A stretch of DNA of 64,000 bases from Pseudomonas extremaustralis (GCF_900102035.1 NZ_LT629689.1:1984001-2048000); one strand, 5' to 3'; positions 1 through 9,067 are shown, counted from the stretch's first letter. Notes: generated from the sequence alone by a model not told the origin. Made by a program: numbers and translations.

Positions 1-632
1 TACATCGGCACAATCACAATGGCATCCAGCTTGGGGTGCATGATCGGGCCGCCGGCCGACAGCGCATACGCCGTGGAACCGGTGGGCGTGGCGACGATCA
101 GGCCGTCGGCCTTCTGGCTGCACACGAACTGGCCGTCGATATACAGCTCGAACTCGATCATGCGCGTGGATTTGCCAGGGTGCAGCACCACATCATTGAG
201 CGCATCGCCCTGGCCGATGGCTTCGCCGTGGCGACGCACTTCGGCCTGCAGCAGGAAGCGGTTTTCCACCAGGTAATGGCCGTCGAGGACCTTGGCCACT
301 TCGACTTCCAGCTCATCGGGACGGATATCGGTGAGGAAACCCAGGCTGCCACGGTTGATCCCCAGCACCGGCACGTTATGCCGCGCCAGGGCCCGCGCCG
401 CGCCCAGCAGGCTGCCATCGCCGCCGACCACGATGACCATGTCGCAGACTTCGCCGAGCATTTTTCGCGACGAGGTCTGCAAGCCGTGGCCGGGGAGGAT
501 TTCGGCGATGGTGTCTTCGAGGATCACATGCAGGTGGCGTTCCAGCAGGAATTTTTTCAGCCGGCGGACGGTGTCCAGCACCTGGGTACTGCCCAGGCGA
601 CCGATAATGCCGATATTGCGAAAGTGCTCCAT
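1..632 (-). CDS. nadK: NAD kinase (5' part; 3' end outside window)
   Basis: This cytosolic enzyme phosphorylates NAD+ to NADP+ using ATP. Reading leftward from the ATG at 632, the protein begins [15 protein letters not shown], as in pseudomonad NadK. It carries the family diphosphate-binding motif [11 protein letters not shown] near residue 72, then NRGSLGF and, close to the window edge, the NAD-binding segment [15 protein letters not shown]. About 210 of roughly 296 expected residues are present and the frame is open at base 1, so the truncation comes from the window and is not a lesion. It is transcribed divergently from the DUF1853 gene across 145 bases that must hold both promoters. Confidence 0.95.
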   Translation of the reverse strand, partial: MEHFRNIGIIGRLGSTQVLDTVRRLKKFLLERHLHVILEDTIAEILPGHGLQTSSRKMLGEVCDMVIVVGGDGSLLGAARALARHNVPVLGINRGSLGFLTDIRPDELEVEVAKVLDGHYLVENRFLLQAEVRRHGEAIGQGDALNDVVLHPGKSTRMIEFELYIDGQFVCSQKADGLIVATPTGSTAYALSAGGPIMHPKLDAIVIVPM

Positions 633-777
633 GGGGCTCCTGCGGGATTGGGGGTGTGGCAAAGAACGACGATTATGGGCGAAAGGCTGCGCCAGGCAAA
701 ATCCTTTGTCGCCGCAAGGCCTGGATGACAACAGTTCTCAGCCCCCCGCACACGACGTAAAAGGCTATGCTCGGACC

Positions 778-1725
778 ATGACTCTGTTCCCTGACCTGTT
801 CGCCCTGCCCCGCCAATTGCGTCACCCAGAGGTGCGCGACCTGGCGTGGGTGATGCTCGCCCCGCCGATGCTGGCACAAACGCCCTGGCCACAGCGTCAT
901 CCGCTGGCCGGTAGCGATTGGGTGCAGGCGCCCCATCTTCTCGAACACTGGTTGCGCGCACTCGATCGCGACAGCAGCGCCCTGCAGCTTTGGCTGAGCC
1001 AATCGCGCACCCGCCGCCTGGGTCTGTATTACGAACGTCTGTGGCAGTTCGCCGTGCGACATGCGCCGGGCGTGGAATTGCTCGCCGCCAACCTGCCGAT
1101 CCGCCGCGCCGGGCATACCCTGGGCGAACTGGACATGCTGCTGCGTGACCGCGATGGCGTGCACCACCTGGAACTGGCGATCAAACTCTACCTGGGTCCG
1201 CAGGACGGCAACGGCCGGGACACCGCGCAGTGGCTGGGCCCTGGTTGTCACGACCGCCTGGACCGCAAGCTGACACACCTGGCCCAGCACCAACTGCCGA
1301 TCTCGGCGCGACCGGAAAGCCGCGAAGCGCTGGCCGCCCTGGATATCCAGCAATTCGATGCGCATTTGTGGCTCGGCGGGTACCTGCTCTATCCCTGGCC
1401 GGGCCAGTCCGAATCGCCTTTTGGCGCTCATCCGCAGCATTTGCGCGGACGCTGGCTGCATCAGCGGGATTGGCGCGACTTCGTCAGCGCCAGCGCCCCC
1501 GGCCGCTGGCAGCCCCTGCCCCGCCATGCATGGCTGGCGCCGGCGCATTACCTGACGGACGAGGTGTGGAGCGAGGAACAGATGCAGGGATGGCTGGCCG
1601 ACCTGGAACCGATGGCGCCCGCGCAGTTACTGGTGCGGCTGGTCCAGAACGGTGAAGACTGGGAAGAAGCCGAGCGGCTCTTCCTCGTCGCCGACCTCTG
1701 GCCCAACGTCCCCGGAACCGTGTAG
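778..1725 (+). CDS. DUF1853 family protein
   Basis: This 315-residue protein of unknown biochemical function belongs to the DUF1853 family, which is common beside nadK in pseudomonads. It starts [17 protein letters not shown]; the open frame extends further upstream into nadK but the homologous part begins at this ATG. A family-typical stretch, [23 protein letters not shown] near residues 118-140, resembles the D...ExK layout of restriction-like nucleases: an aspartate followed by E-L-A-I-K. That is only an analogy and nuclease activity is not established. The stop codon TAG lies inside a REP element that begins at 1722. Confidence 0.85.
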   Translation: MTLFPDLFALPRQLRHPEVRDLAWVMLAPPMLAQTPWPQRHPLAGSDWVQAPHLLEHWLRALDRDSSALQLWLSQSRTRRLGLYYERLWQFAVRHAPGVELLAANLPIRRAGHTLGELDMLLRDRDGVHHLELAIKLYLGPQDGNGRDTAQWLGPGCHDRLDRKLTHLAQHQLPISARPESREALAALDIQQFDAHLWLGGYLLYPWPGQSESPFGAHPQHLRGRWLHQRDWRDFVSASAPGRWQPLPRHAWLAPAHYLTDEVWSEEQMQGWLADLEPMAPAQLLVRLVQNGEDWEEAERLFLVADLWPNVPGTV

Positions 1726-1808
1726 GAGCGAACTCACTCGCGAAAAACCCGAGAGCGCCACATTTATCCAGCATGACCGCGTTATCGTTGACGATCTTCG
1801 CGAGCAAG
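1722..1808. repeat. REPIN copy 1, truncated right half
   Basis: The left hairpin reads GTAGGAGCGAACTCACTCGC, a diverged copy of the element GTAGGAGCGAGCTTGCTCGC. After about 70 bases comes the opposing half CTTCGCGAGCAAG, which stops short of the usual GCTCGCTCCTAC. The spacer is nearly identical to that of the next copy, so the two are a tandem duplication with a period of 136 bases. The element supplies the stop codon of the DUF1853 gene. Confidence 0.85.
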
Positions 1809-1857
1809 AAGGGGGGCGGCGCGCCAGGCTTGCAGGCAATGCCAGGTACCGGCTGTT

Positions 1858-1955
1858 GTAGGAGCGAGCTTGCTCGCGAAAAACCCGAGAGCGCCGCATT
1901 TTTCCAGCATGACCGCGTTATCGTTGACGATCTTCGCGAGCAAGCTCGCTCCTAC
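1858..1955. repeat. REPIN copy 2, complete
   Basis: A complete inverted pair of REP hairpins: GTAGGAGCGAGCTTGCTCGC on the left and GCGAGCAAGCTCGCTCCTAC on the right, separated by about 58 bases. It lies between convergent genes (DUF1853 and the VWA protein) and can fold in either transcript, so it probably also protects or terminates the 3' ends. Both copies are followed by a similar GGGGGG...GGCGCGCCAGG segment. Confidence 0.9.
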
Positions 1956-1984
1956 AAGGGGGGCTGGCGCGCCAGGTACCGCGT

Positions 1985-2620
1985 CTACAGGGTGTCGATG
2001 TGTCGATAATCCAGCTGCAAGCCGGTCGCCAGCGCCTGGGCCCGACCCAGCCTGATCGGACCGCGCTCGATGTCTATCAGCAACCCCGGACACGCCAGCG
2101 CCGGCAGCCCGGCGATATCCTTGAGCCGCCCATCCGTAATCACCAGCAATCGCTGCTGCTCGGCCGGATAACGCTTGCGTCGCGCCGCCAGCCATTGCCC
2201 GGCCTCGGTCAGCGCCGCCAGCAATGGCGTGCCACCGCCCGCCCCTAACGACGCGAGCCAGCGCGCCAGGCTTTGCGCCGCTTTCAGCCCTTGCACCTGC
2301 CACTTGGGCGATTGCCCGCTGGCGGTCAGTAGCGCCATGCGCGCGCGTTGCCGATAGGCGTCATCGAACAGTTGCGCGAGTAAGCCTTTGGCATCGCTCA
2401 ACGCCTGATGCCGCCGGGTGGAAGCCGACGCGTCGACGATCACCAGCCACAATTCATGGACCGCGCGGCTGCGCAAGTGGTAACGCAGGTCTTCACGGGA
2501 TTGCGGTCGGCCACCGAGCAAGGTGCCCGGCCAGTTGATCGCACCCTGCTGCGCGCTGCGAGCCTTACCGTGTCTGCCGTGGTCCAGTCGCCCCGCCGTG
2601 GGCCGTGCATCCGCCCCCAT
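1985..2620 (-). CDS. VWA-domain protein, ChlD/CobT-like chelatase partner
   Basis: This 211-residue protein has a von Willebrand A domain. The MIDAS metal-binding motif is visible as VDASAST near residue 52, with the later conserved threonine in GGGTPLLAAL and aspartate in ITDGRLKD. ChlD/CobT-type subunits use this domain to bridge an AAA+ ATPase and the large chelatase subunit. Here the neighbours are a ChlI-like ATPase 20 bases upstream and CobN before it, so a role in ATP-driven cobalt insertion into hydrogenobyrinate a,c-diamide is likely. It is much shorter than ChlD and lacks the N-terminal AAA+ half. The frame continues upstream; the ATG at 2620 was chosen as the first one after the preceding gene's stop, so the start is moderately sure. 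Confidence 0.8.
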   Translation of the reverse strand: MGADARPTAGRLDHGRHGKARSAQQGAINWPGTLLGGRPQSREDLRYHLRSRAVHELWLVIVDASASTRRHQALSDAKGLLAQLFDDAYRQRARMALLTASGQSPKWQVQGLKAAQSLARWLASLGAGGGTPLLAALTEAGQWLAARRKRYPAEQQRLLVITDGRLKDIAGLPALACPGLLIDIERGPIRLGRAQALATGLQLDYRHIDTL

Positions 2621-2640
2621 GTCAGGTCGAGGGCGGATGC

Positions 2641-3639
2641 CTAGGGCTTTTTTGGCCAGCTCGGCACGTCTCGGCGCGCGCCGGTGGGCAGGCTCGGCGC
2701 GGGCATGTCGCCCCATTGGCCCTGGCCCGGCGAGGTGTCCGACGGCTTGGGCGGCTGGCCCTGGCTGGGCGGGTTGGCGGGCGGGGAATGTTCCTGGCGA
2801 CGATGGCGCAAGGCAAACTCCGCCACGGCCTCGATATCTTCCTCGGCAATCGCCGACGCCCCGCGCCACGCCGCATGGGCTCGGGCGCCGCGCAGCCAGA
2901 CCAGGTCGGCACGCAAGCCATCGACGCCGGCGGCAAAACAGCGCTCGCTGATCTGCGCCAAAGCCTGATCATCCAGCGCAATGCTGTCCAGCCGTGCCCG
3001 CGCCTGGGTGCAGCGCTCGCGCAAGGCCGCCTGCGGTTCGGCCCACTGTGCGCAGAACGCCGTCGGATCGCTGTCGAAATCCAGGCGGCGGCGGATGATC
3101 TGCCCGCGCTCGGCCGGCAAGGTCTGCCCGCTCAACGCCACATTGAAGCCAAACCGGTCCAGCAACTGCGGGCGCAACTCGCCCTCCTCCGGGTTCATCG
3201 TGCCGATCAGCACAAAGCGCGCCGAATGCCGGTGGGAGATGCCGTCGCGCTCGATCAGATTGGTGCCACTGGCAGCCACGTCCAGCAACAGGTCGACCAG
3301 GTGATCGGCCAGCAAGTTGACTTCATCGACATACAACACGCCGCCGTCGGCCTTGGCCAACACGCCCGGGGAAAACTGCGCGCGGCCTTCGCCCAGCGCC
3401 GCGTCCAGGTCCAGGGTGCCCACCAGACGTTCTTCGGTGGCACCCAACGGCAAGGTGACAAACTGCCCGCTGGCCAACAGGTCCGCGAGGCCACGTGCCA
3501 GGGTGGACTTGGCCATGCCGCGCGGGCCCTCGATCAGCACGCCGCCGATCCGCGGGTCGATGGCGGTCAGGCACAACGCCAGCTTCAGGTCGTCGGCGCC
3601 GACCACGGCGGACAGCGGGAAATGGGGAATATCAGTCAT
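2641..3639 (-). CDS. AAA+ ATPase, magnesium chelatase ChlI/BchI-like subunit
   Basis: This 332-residue AAA+ protein has Walker A GPRGMAKST at about residues 38-46 and Walker B VLYVDEVNLL at 101-110, followed by the ChlI-type sensor GTMNPEEGELRPQLLDRF. ChlI/CobS-type rings hydrolyse ATP to drive metal insertion by the large subunit. The start ATG at 3639 overlaps the cobN stop as ATGA, which indicates translational coupling. In this pseudomonad arrangement CobN is followed by ChlI- and ChlD-like genes, with no cobS or cobT in the window. The product is therefore inferred to be the motor of an aerobic-pathway cobaltochelatase. A proline- and glutamine-rich linker follows residue 290. Confidence 0.88.
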   Translation of the reverse strand: MTDIPHFPLSAVVGADDLKLALCLTAIDPRIGGVLIEGPRGMAKSTLARGLADLLASGQFVTLPLGATEERLVGTLDLDAALGEGRAQFSPGVLAKADGGVLYVDEVNLLADHLVDLLLDVAASGTNLIERDGISHRHSARFVLIGTMNPEEGELRPQLLDRFGFNVALSGQTLPAERGQIIRRRLDFDSDPTAFCAQWAEPQAALRERCTQARARLDSIALDDQALAQISERCFAAGVDGLRADLVWLRGARAHAAWRGASAIAEEDIEAVAEFALRHRRQEHSPPANPPSQGQPPKPSDTSPGQGQWGDMPAPSLPTGARRDVPSWPKKP

Positions 3640-6600
3640 CAGCTGTCTTCTTCTATATCCAGCAACAGGTTTTCCAACGCTTCGCGGTACGCGCCCGGCG
3701 CTTGCCACAGGCCGCGCTGCTGGGCTTCGAGCAGGCGTTCGGTCATGTCACGCAACGCAGCAGGGTTGTGCTGTTGCACAAAGGCGCGGGTGTCGGGGTC
3801 CAGCAGGTAGGCGTCAGCGAGCAATGCGTATTGGTGATCGTCGATCAATGCCGTGGTCGCGTCGAAGGCGAACAGGTTGTCCACCGTCGCGGCCATCTCG
3901 AACGCGCCTTTATAGCCGTGGCGTTTCACCCCGTCGATCCACTTGGGGTTGGCGGCGCGGGAACGGATCACCCGGTTCAGCTCTTCCTTCAAGGTACGGA
4001 TCTTCGGCAGGTCCGGCTGACTGTGGTCGCCATGGTAGCTGGCGGCCTTGGCGCCGCTCAGGGTTTCCACGGCGGCGAGCATGCCGCCCTGGAACTGGTA
4101 ATAGTCATTCGAGTCGAGCAGGTCGTGCTCGCGGTTGTCCTGGTTCTGCAACACCGCCTGCACCTGGCTCAAACGCTGGGCGAATTGATCGCGAGCGGCG
4201 GTGCCTTCATCCGCACCGCCATAGGCATAGCCGCCCCAATTCAGGTAGACCTCGGCCAAGTCCTCACGGCTTTGCCACAGGCGCCCGTCGATCGCGCCCT
4301 GCACGCCTGCGCCATAGGCCCCGGGCTTGGCCCCGAAAATGCGCCAGCCGGCCTGCTTCGCCGCCACCTCGGCATCCAGGCCGGACGCAAGCAGCGCCTC
4401 ACGTTCGCTGCGCACCTTGGCCGCCAGCGGGTTCATCTCGTCGGGCTCATCCAGCGCCGCCACCGCCTGCACCGCCGCATCGAACAGGCGGATCAGGTTG
4501 GCGAAGGCATCGCGGAAGAACCCGGATACCCGTAGCGTGACATCGACGCGCGGGCGGTCCAGCACACTGATCGGCAGGATCTCAAAGTCGTCCACCCGCT
4601 GGCTGCCGGTAGCCCATACCGGGCGCACGCCCATCAGCGCCATGGCCTGGGCGATATCGTCGCCGCCGGTGCGCATGGTGGCGGTGCCCCACACCGACAG
4701 GCCGAGCTGACGCAGGTGATCGCCATGGTCCTGCAAATGCCGTTCAAGGATCAGGTTGGCGGACTGGAAGCCGATGCGCCAGGCCGTGGTGGTCGGCAGG
4801 TTGCGCACATCGACGGTGAAGAAATTGCGCCCGGTCGGCAGCACATCCAGGCGCCCGCGACTCGGCGCACCGCTCGGCCCCGCCGGCACGAAGCGACCGT
4901 TCAAGGCATCGAGCAAGCCGCGCATTTCTGCCGGGCCGCAGGCATCCAGGCGCGGCGCGACGACGATACGCAGGCTCTCGATGACCGCCTTCACCTCGTG
5001 CCAGCCTGGCTCTTGGAGCTGTTCGAGCGGACCTTCCAATGCCTGCTCGATCAACCGCGCGGCATACAATTCGAGGCGCTCGCGGGTATCGCCGGCGGTG
5101 CGCCACAGCTGCTCATCGATCTTCTGCAACACCATGGGACGAAGCCCGGTCCAGGGCTCGGCCAGGGCGCAATCGAGCGGGTCAAAGCCCAGCTCGAAGG
5201 CCTTGGCCAACACACGCAGCAGACTCGACTGCGGACCACGCCCATCGCCACGGGGAATTCGCAACAACGACAGCAAGGTGTCGATGCGCAAACGGCCCAG
5301 GGGGGACTCGCCAAAGATATGCAAGCCGTCGCGGATCTGCGATTCCTTCAAGTCACACAGGTAGGTGTCCAGGCGCGGCAACCAGACGGTGGCGTCCGCG
5401 TCGCTGTCCAGCTCAAGCTCCTGGTCGATACGGGTTTCGCGCACCAGCTTGAGGATGTCTTTCTGCAACTCCAGGGCACGACGCGGATCGAGTAACTGCG
5501 CTTCGTAATACTCGTCCGCCAGCAACTCCAGATCGCGTAACGGCCCGTAGGTTTCGGCGCGGGTCAGTGGCGGCATCAAGTGATCGATGATCACCGCCTG
5601 GGTGCGGCGCTTGGCCTGGGCACCCTCGCCCGGGTCGTTGACGATAAACGGGTAGATATTCGGCAGCGGTCCCAGCAGCGCATCCGGCCAGCAGTGCTGC
5701 GACAGCCCCACGCCCTTGCCCGGCAACCATTCCAGATTGCCGTGCTTGCCCACGTGAATCAGGGCATGGGCGCCATAGGTGTGGCGCAGCCAGAAGTAGA
5801 ACGCCAGGTAGCCGTGGGGTGGTACCAGGTCCGGGTCGTGGTACACCGCGCTGGCGTCCACCTGATAACCCCGCGCCGGCTGGATGCCGACAAAGGTCAG
5901 GCCCAGGCGCAGGCCGGCGATCATCAGGCGCCCGTCACGGCACATCGGATCTTGATCGGGCGTACCCCAACGCGCCAGCACGGCCTGGCGATTGGCTTCG
6001 GGCAAACGCTGGAACATCGCCTCGTACTCGTCCAGGCCGAGGCTTTGGTGACAGGGGCGCAGGTCGAGGCTGTCGAGGTCATTGGTGACGCCACCGAGCA
6101 GCTCGTGGATCAGTGCAGTGCCGCTCGCGGGCAGGTGCTCGGGCAGCGGATACCCTTCGGCTCGCAGCGCCCGCAGGATATTCAGCGCCGCGGCGGGTGT
6201 ATCCAGGCCCACACCGTTGCCGATGCGGCCATCGCGGGTCGGGTAGTTGGCGAGGATCAGGGCGATGCGCTTTTGCGCATTCGGCACCCGTGCCAGCTCG
6301 ACCCAGCGGCGCGCCAGCTCGGCAACAAAGTCCATGCGCTCCGGCGCGGCGCGGTAGCACACCACATCCGACTGGCTGCGCTCGCTGCGCCAGGCCAGGT
6401 CCTTGAAGCTGATGGGCCGACTGATGATGCGCCCGTCCAGTTCCGGCAAGGCGATGTGCATCGCCAGATCGCGAGGGCCGAGGCCTTGCTCGCTGGCTTC
6501 CCAGCCGGGCTGGTTGTCCTGGGCGCAGATCGCCTGGATCACCGGGATGTTGCGGCGAAACGGTCGCAGATGCGGCGTTTCGGGGCTGGATTGAGCAAAC

Positions 6601-7400
6601 CCGGTGGTGTTCAGAATCACCGCCGCCCCGACCTCATCCAGCGCGTCTTCGACCATCGCCAGGCAGCCGGGCTCTTTCAGACTGGCCACCGCCATCGGCA
6701 AGGGATTGAGACCCGCCGCCTGCAAGCGCTGGCAAAACACGTCGATAAAACCGGTATTGGCCGCCTGCAAATGGGAGCGGTAGAACAGCACGGCCGCGAC
6801 GGGCCAATCGGCGTTCCAATCCATCTGCCAGTCGGTAAGGCGTGCATCGGCTTTGTGCGGGTGATAAATCGCGGTGCGCGGCAGGGTCTGGGGCTCGCGC
6901 CAGGCATAGTCGCGGCCCAGGTAAGCGCTGGCCAGGCAGCGGTAGAAATCCAGCGCATTGCCCAGGCCACCCTGGCGCAGGAAGTGCCACAGGCGGTCGC
7001 GCTCCGGCGCGCCAACGGTGCTCAGGCCGCTGAGTTCCGGATCGGGGCGATCGTCCCCCGGCACCAGGATCAGTTGCACGCCGCGCTCGGCCAACGCCAC
7101 CAGGCGCTCGATGCCGTAGCGCCAATAGCCGATGCCGCCGTGCAGCGAAAGCAGGATGACCTTGGCATGGCGCAGCACTTCATCGACGTACAGGTCGACC
7201 GAAGCGTGGTTCTGCACCTGCATCGGGTTAGCCAGGCGAAAGCTGGGGTAATCCTGCGGCAACTGCTGGGCCGCTTCGGCCAGCAGCGCCAGGCTGGAAT
7301 CGCCGCTGCACAGGATCACCAGCTCGGCCGGGGTTTGTCCAAGGTCGGCGATGTTGTCGTCGGAAACGAAACCACCGGGCTGGGTCCTGAGCAGGTGCAT
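3639..7400 (-). CDS. cobN: Cobaltochelatase large subunit CobN
   Basis: This is the 1253-residue catalytic subunit of the aerobic cobaltochelatase, which inserts Co2+ into hydrogenobyrinic acid a,c-diamide in cytosolic B12 synthesis. Its length matches CobN/BchH family members. Recognisable segments are YGAHALIHVGKHGNLEWLPGK near residue 545, the NIYPFIVNDPGEG stretch shortly after, and the C-terminal region with RTLKEELNRVIRSRAANPKW. It lies three bases after cobW in the same direction and overlaps the ChlI-like gene by ATGA, so cobW, cobN and the two chelatase subunits form one operon. A cobalamin riboswitch lies upstream of cobW and should control it. Confidence 0.95.
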   Translation of the reverse strand: MHLLRTQPGGFVSDDNIADLGQTPAELVILCSGDSSLALLAEAAQQLPQDYPSFRLANPMQVQNHASVDLYVDEVLRHAKVILLSLHGGIGYWRYGIERLVALAERGVQLILVPGDDRPDPELSGLSTVGAPERDRLWHFLRQGGLGNALDFYRCLASAYLGRDYAWREPQTLPRTAIYHPHKADARLTDWQMDWNADWPVAAVLFYRSHLQAANTGFIDVFCQRLQAAGLNPLPMAVASLKEPGCLAMVEDALDEVGAAVILNTTGFAQSSPETPHLRPFRRNIPVIQAICAQDNQPGWEASEQGLGPRDLAMHIALPELDGRIISRPISFKDLAWRSERSQSDVVCYRAAPERMDFVAELARRWVELARVPNAQKRIALILANYPTRDGRIGNGVGLDTPAAALNILRALRAEGYPLPEHLPASGTALIHELLGGVTNDLDSLDLRPCHQSLGLDEYEAMFQRLPEANRQAVLARWGTPDQDPMCRDGRLMIAGLRLGLTFVGIQPARGYQVDASAVYHDPDLVPPHGYLAFYFWLRHTYGAHALIHVGKHGNLEWLPGKGVGLSQHCWPDALLGPLPNIYPFIVNDPGEGAQAKRRTQAVIIDHLMPPLTRAETYGPLRDLELLADEYYEAQLLDPRRALELQKDILKLVRETRIDQELELDSDADATVWLPRLDTYLCDLKESQIRDGLHIFGESPLGRLRIDTLLSLLRIPRGDGRGPQSSLLRVLAKAFELGFDPLDCALAEPWTGLRPMVLQKIDEQLWRTAGDTRERLELYAARLIEQALEGPLEQLQEPGWHEVKAVIESLRIVVAPRLDACGPAEMRGLLDALNGRFVPAGPSGAPSRGRLDVLPTGRNFFTVDVRNLPTTTAWRIGFQSANLILERHLQDHGDHLRQLGLSVWGTATMRTGGDDIAQAMALMGVRPVWATGSQRVDDFEILPISVLDRPRVDVTLRVSGFFRDAFANLIRLFDAAVQAVAALDEPDEMNPLAAKVRSEREALLASGLDAEVAAKQAGWRIFGAKPGAYGAGVQGAIDGRLWQSREDLAEVYLNWGGYAYGGADEGTAARDQFAQRLSQVQAVLQNQDNREHDLLDSNDYYQFQGGMLAAVETLSGAKAASYHGDHSQPDLPKIRTLKEELNRVIRSRAANPKWIDGVKRHGYKGAFEMAATVDNLFAFDATTALIDDHQYALLADAYLLDPDTRAFVQQHNPAALRDMTERLLEAQQRGLWQAPGAYREALENLLLDIEEDS

Positions 7401-7403
7401 GGG

Positions 7404-8465
7404 TCAGGCGCTGAGGGCGGCGCGCAATTGCGCTTCGAGGCCCGCCGCATTCAGCTCCTGGCCGATCAGCACCAGGCGCGTGGTGCGCGCTTCATCGGCG
7501 GCCCAGGCACGGTCGAAGTGTTTGTCGAAGCGGGTGCCCACGCCCTGGATCAGCAGGCGCATCGATTTGTTCGGGATCGCGGCGAAGCCTTTGACGCGCA
7601 GGATGCCGTGTTGAACCACCAGTTGGGTCAGGGCATCGAGCAGCAGGGCTTCGTCGGACTGCGGCAGGTCGATGGAGATGGAATCAAAGGCGTCGTGGTC
7701 GTGGTCGTCTTCACCTTCGTGGTGATGATCGTGATGGCTGTGGCGGCCGTCGATATGTTCTTCGGAACCAGCGCCCAGGCCGATCAACACGTCCAGCGGC
7801 ACACGACCGCTGCTGGCTTCAATGATCTTGACCGCCGGCGGCAACTCTTCGGCGACTTCCAGGCGCACGCGGGCCAGGTCTTCGGGGTGGATCAGGTCGC
7901 ACTTGTTGAGGATCACCAGGTCGGCGCTGGCCAGTTGGTCGGCGAACAGCTCGTGCAGCGGCGATTCGTGGTCCAGGTTCGGGTCGAGCTTGCGCTGGGC
8001 GTCGACCTGGTCCGGGAAAGCCGCGAAGGTGCCGGCGGCCACGGCCGGGCTGTCGACCACGGTGATCACGGCGTCAACCGTGCAGGCGCTGCGGATTTCC
8101 GGCCACTGGAAGGCCTGGACCAAGGGTTTTGGCAGGGCCAGGCCCGAGGTTTCGATGAGGATATGGTCGAGGTCGCCGCGACGGGCCACCAATTCGCGCA
8201 TCACCGGGAAGAACTCTTCCTGCACGGTGCAGCACAGGCAGCCGTTGGCCAGCTCATACACACGACCGTTGGCTTCTTCCTCGGTGCAACCGATGGAGCA
8301 CTGTTTGAGGATTTCACCGTCGATGCCCAGCTCGCCGAACTCGTTGACGATCACCGCGATGCGACGGCCCTGGGCGTTGTCGAGCATATGGCGCAACAAG
8401 GTGGTTTTGCCCGAGCCGAGAAAGCCGGTGACGATGGTGACGGGGAGTTTGGCCAGTGTTTTCAT
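7404..8465 (-). CDS. cobW: CobW, GTP-binding metallochaperone of cobalamin synthesis
   Basis: This 353-residue G3E-family GTPase is thought to deliver Co2+ to cobaltochelatase. It has Walker A GFLGSGKTT at residues 14-22, the metal-binding motif GCLCC at 75-79, and the guanine-specificity motif NKCD. A histidine- and aspartate-rich segment (HSHHDHHHEGEDDHDHD) near residue 245 could bind metal. The start MKTLAKLPVTIVTG is the only sensible one and places the P-loop where the family has it. It is the first gene of the minus-strand cob operon, about 105 bases from the riboswitch at 8570-8755, and divergent from cbtB. Confidence 0.95.
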   Translation of the reverse strand: MKTLAKLPVTIVTGFLGSGKTTLLRHMLDNAQGRRIAVIVNEFGELGIDGEILKQCSIGCTEEEANGRVYELANGCLCCTVQEEFFPVMRELVARRGDLDHILIETSGLALPKPLVQAFQWPEIRSACTVDAVITVVDSPAVAAGTFAAFPDQVDAQRKLDPNLDHESPLHELFADQLASADLVILNKCDLIHPEDLARVRLEVAEELPPAVKIIEASSGRVPLDVLIGLGAGSEEHIDGRHSHHDHHHEGEDDHDHDAFDSISIDLPQSDEALLLDALTQLVVQHGILRVKGFAAIPNKSMRLLIQGVGTRFDKHFDRAWAADEARTTRLVLIGQELNAAGLEAQLRAALSA

Positions 8466-8569
8466 CGGATGCCCTTGGGGGCGGGCATACGGGACGATAG
8501 GCCCTGCGGCGACGCGCAGCAGCGGATTTCGTCACCGGATCACCCCGCCCGGTTGAAATGGAAAATCGA

Positions 8570-8755
8570 GTGCGAGGCAGGTCTCCTGGCTTGGGGCTTG
8601 CGGATCTTGCGACCGGCGCTGGCTGCGCCTTCCCGCCGTATCGGCAGTGGCGTGGCAGTCAGATGAACCCTTCACAGTTGCGGGGGCAGCCGCGGCTTGA
8701 ACCGCGTTCCCTTCTTAGCTTCGGCCTGGGCCGAAGAACCTCGAAGGTGCAAGGC
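8570..8755 (-). promoter_or_regulatory. Cobalamin riboswitch controlling cobW-cobN arm
   Basis: On the minus strand this leader contains the conserved B12-box order: GCACC near 8750, then the GGAACGCGGTTCAAGCCGCG region, GCTGCCCCCGCAACTGTGA, CACTG, GGCGGGAAGGCGC, and the closing AAGCCAGGAGACCTGCC at 8578-8596. Such aptamers bind adenosylcobalamin and related B12 forms and switch off downstream genes. Its output gene is cobW, 105 bases downstream. Confidence 0.93.
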
Positions 8756-8807
8756 TACAGGGGCTCGGTCAATTTGACTACCGTCGCTCTGCATGCTTTC
8801 CTACACG

Positions 8808-8998
8808 CCTTGTTTCGGGTGCCCTTCACAGGGTGAAACGGGAAACCGGTGCGTCATAGCGTTATGACCAGTCCGGTGCTGCCCCCGCAACGGTAAGCGA
8901 GCGAAGCGTCACAGCCACTGTGCTTTATGCATGGGAAGGCGATGCTTTTCAGGACTCGATGGATGAGCCCCCTCGCAAGCCCGGAGACCGGCCCGAAA
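8808..8998 (+). promoter_or_regulatory. Cobalamin riboswitch controlling cbtB-cbtA arm
   Basis: A second aptamer, on the plus strand, has GGGTGCCC near 8817, GGGAAACCGGTG, the core GCTGCCCCCGCAACGGTAAG at 8879-8898, CCACTGTG, GGGAAGGCG and the closing AAGCCCGGAGACCGGCC at 8978-8994. It faces away from the other riboswitch, with about 50 bases between them, and precedes cbtB by 110 bases. B12 is expected to repress cobalt uptake and the later cob genes. Confidence 0.93.
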
Positions 8999-9010
8999 AA
9001 TTTCAGATAA

Positions 9011-9067
9011 CAAACCCGCGGTGGGCGGGCGCTGTTTCAACCCTGCGTGCCCGGCTCGCGGGGTTTG
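9011..9067 (+). promoter_or_regulatory. Possible expression-platform hairpin after the plus riboswitch
   Basis: CAAACCCGCG at 9011-9020 can pair with CGCGGGGTTTG at 9057-9067, with one bulged G, and it sits just after the aptamer and 40 bases before cbtB. There is no T-run, so translational or Rho-dependent control is as likely as intrinsic termination. The assignment is an inference from position and pairing only. Confidence 0.4.

Noticed and set aside
1722..1955. CRISPR array suspected from repeated hairpins
   Set aside because: The repeats are inverted REP pairs with near-identical spacers, only two copies, and no cas genes; they fit REPINs.
5580..8666. Long open frame of 1028 codons antisense to cobN and cobW
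   Set aside because: The opposite strand has clear CobN and CobW motifs with canonical starts; this frame crosses both genes and a riboswitch and has low-complexity composition.
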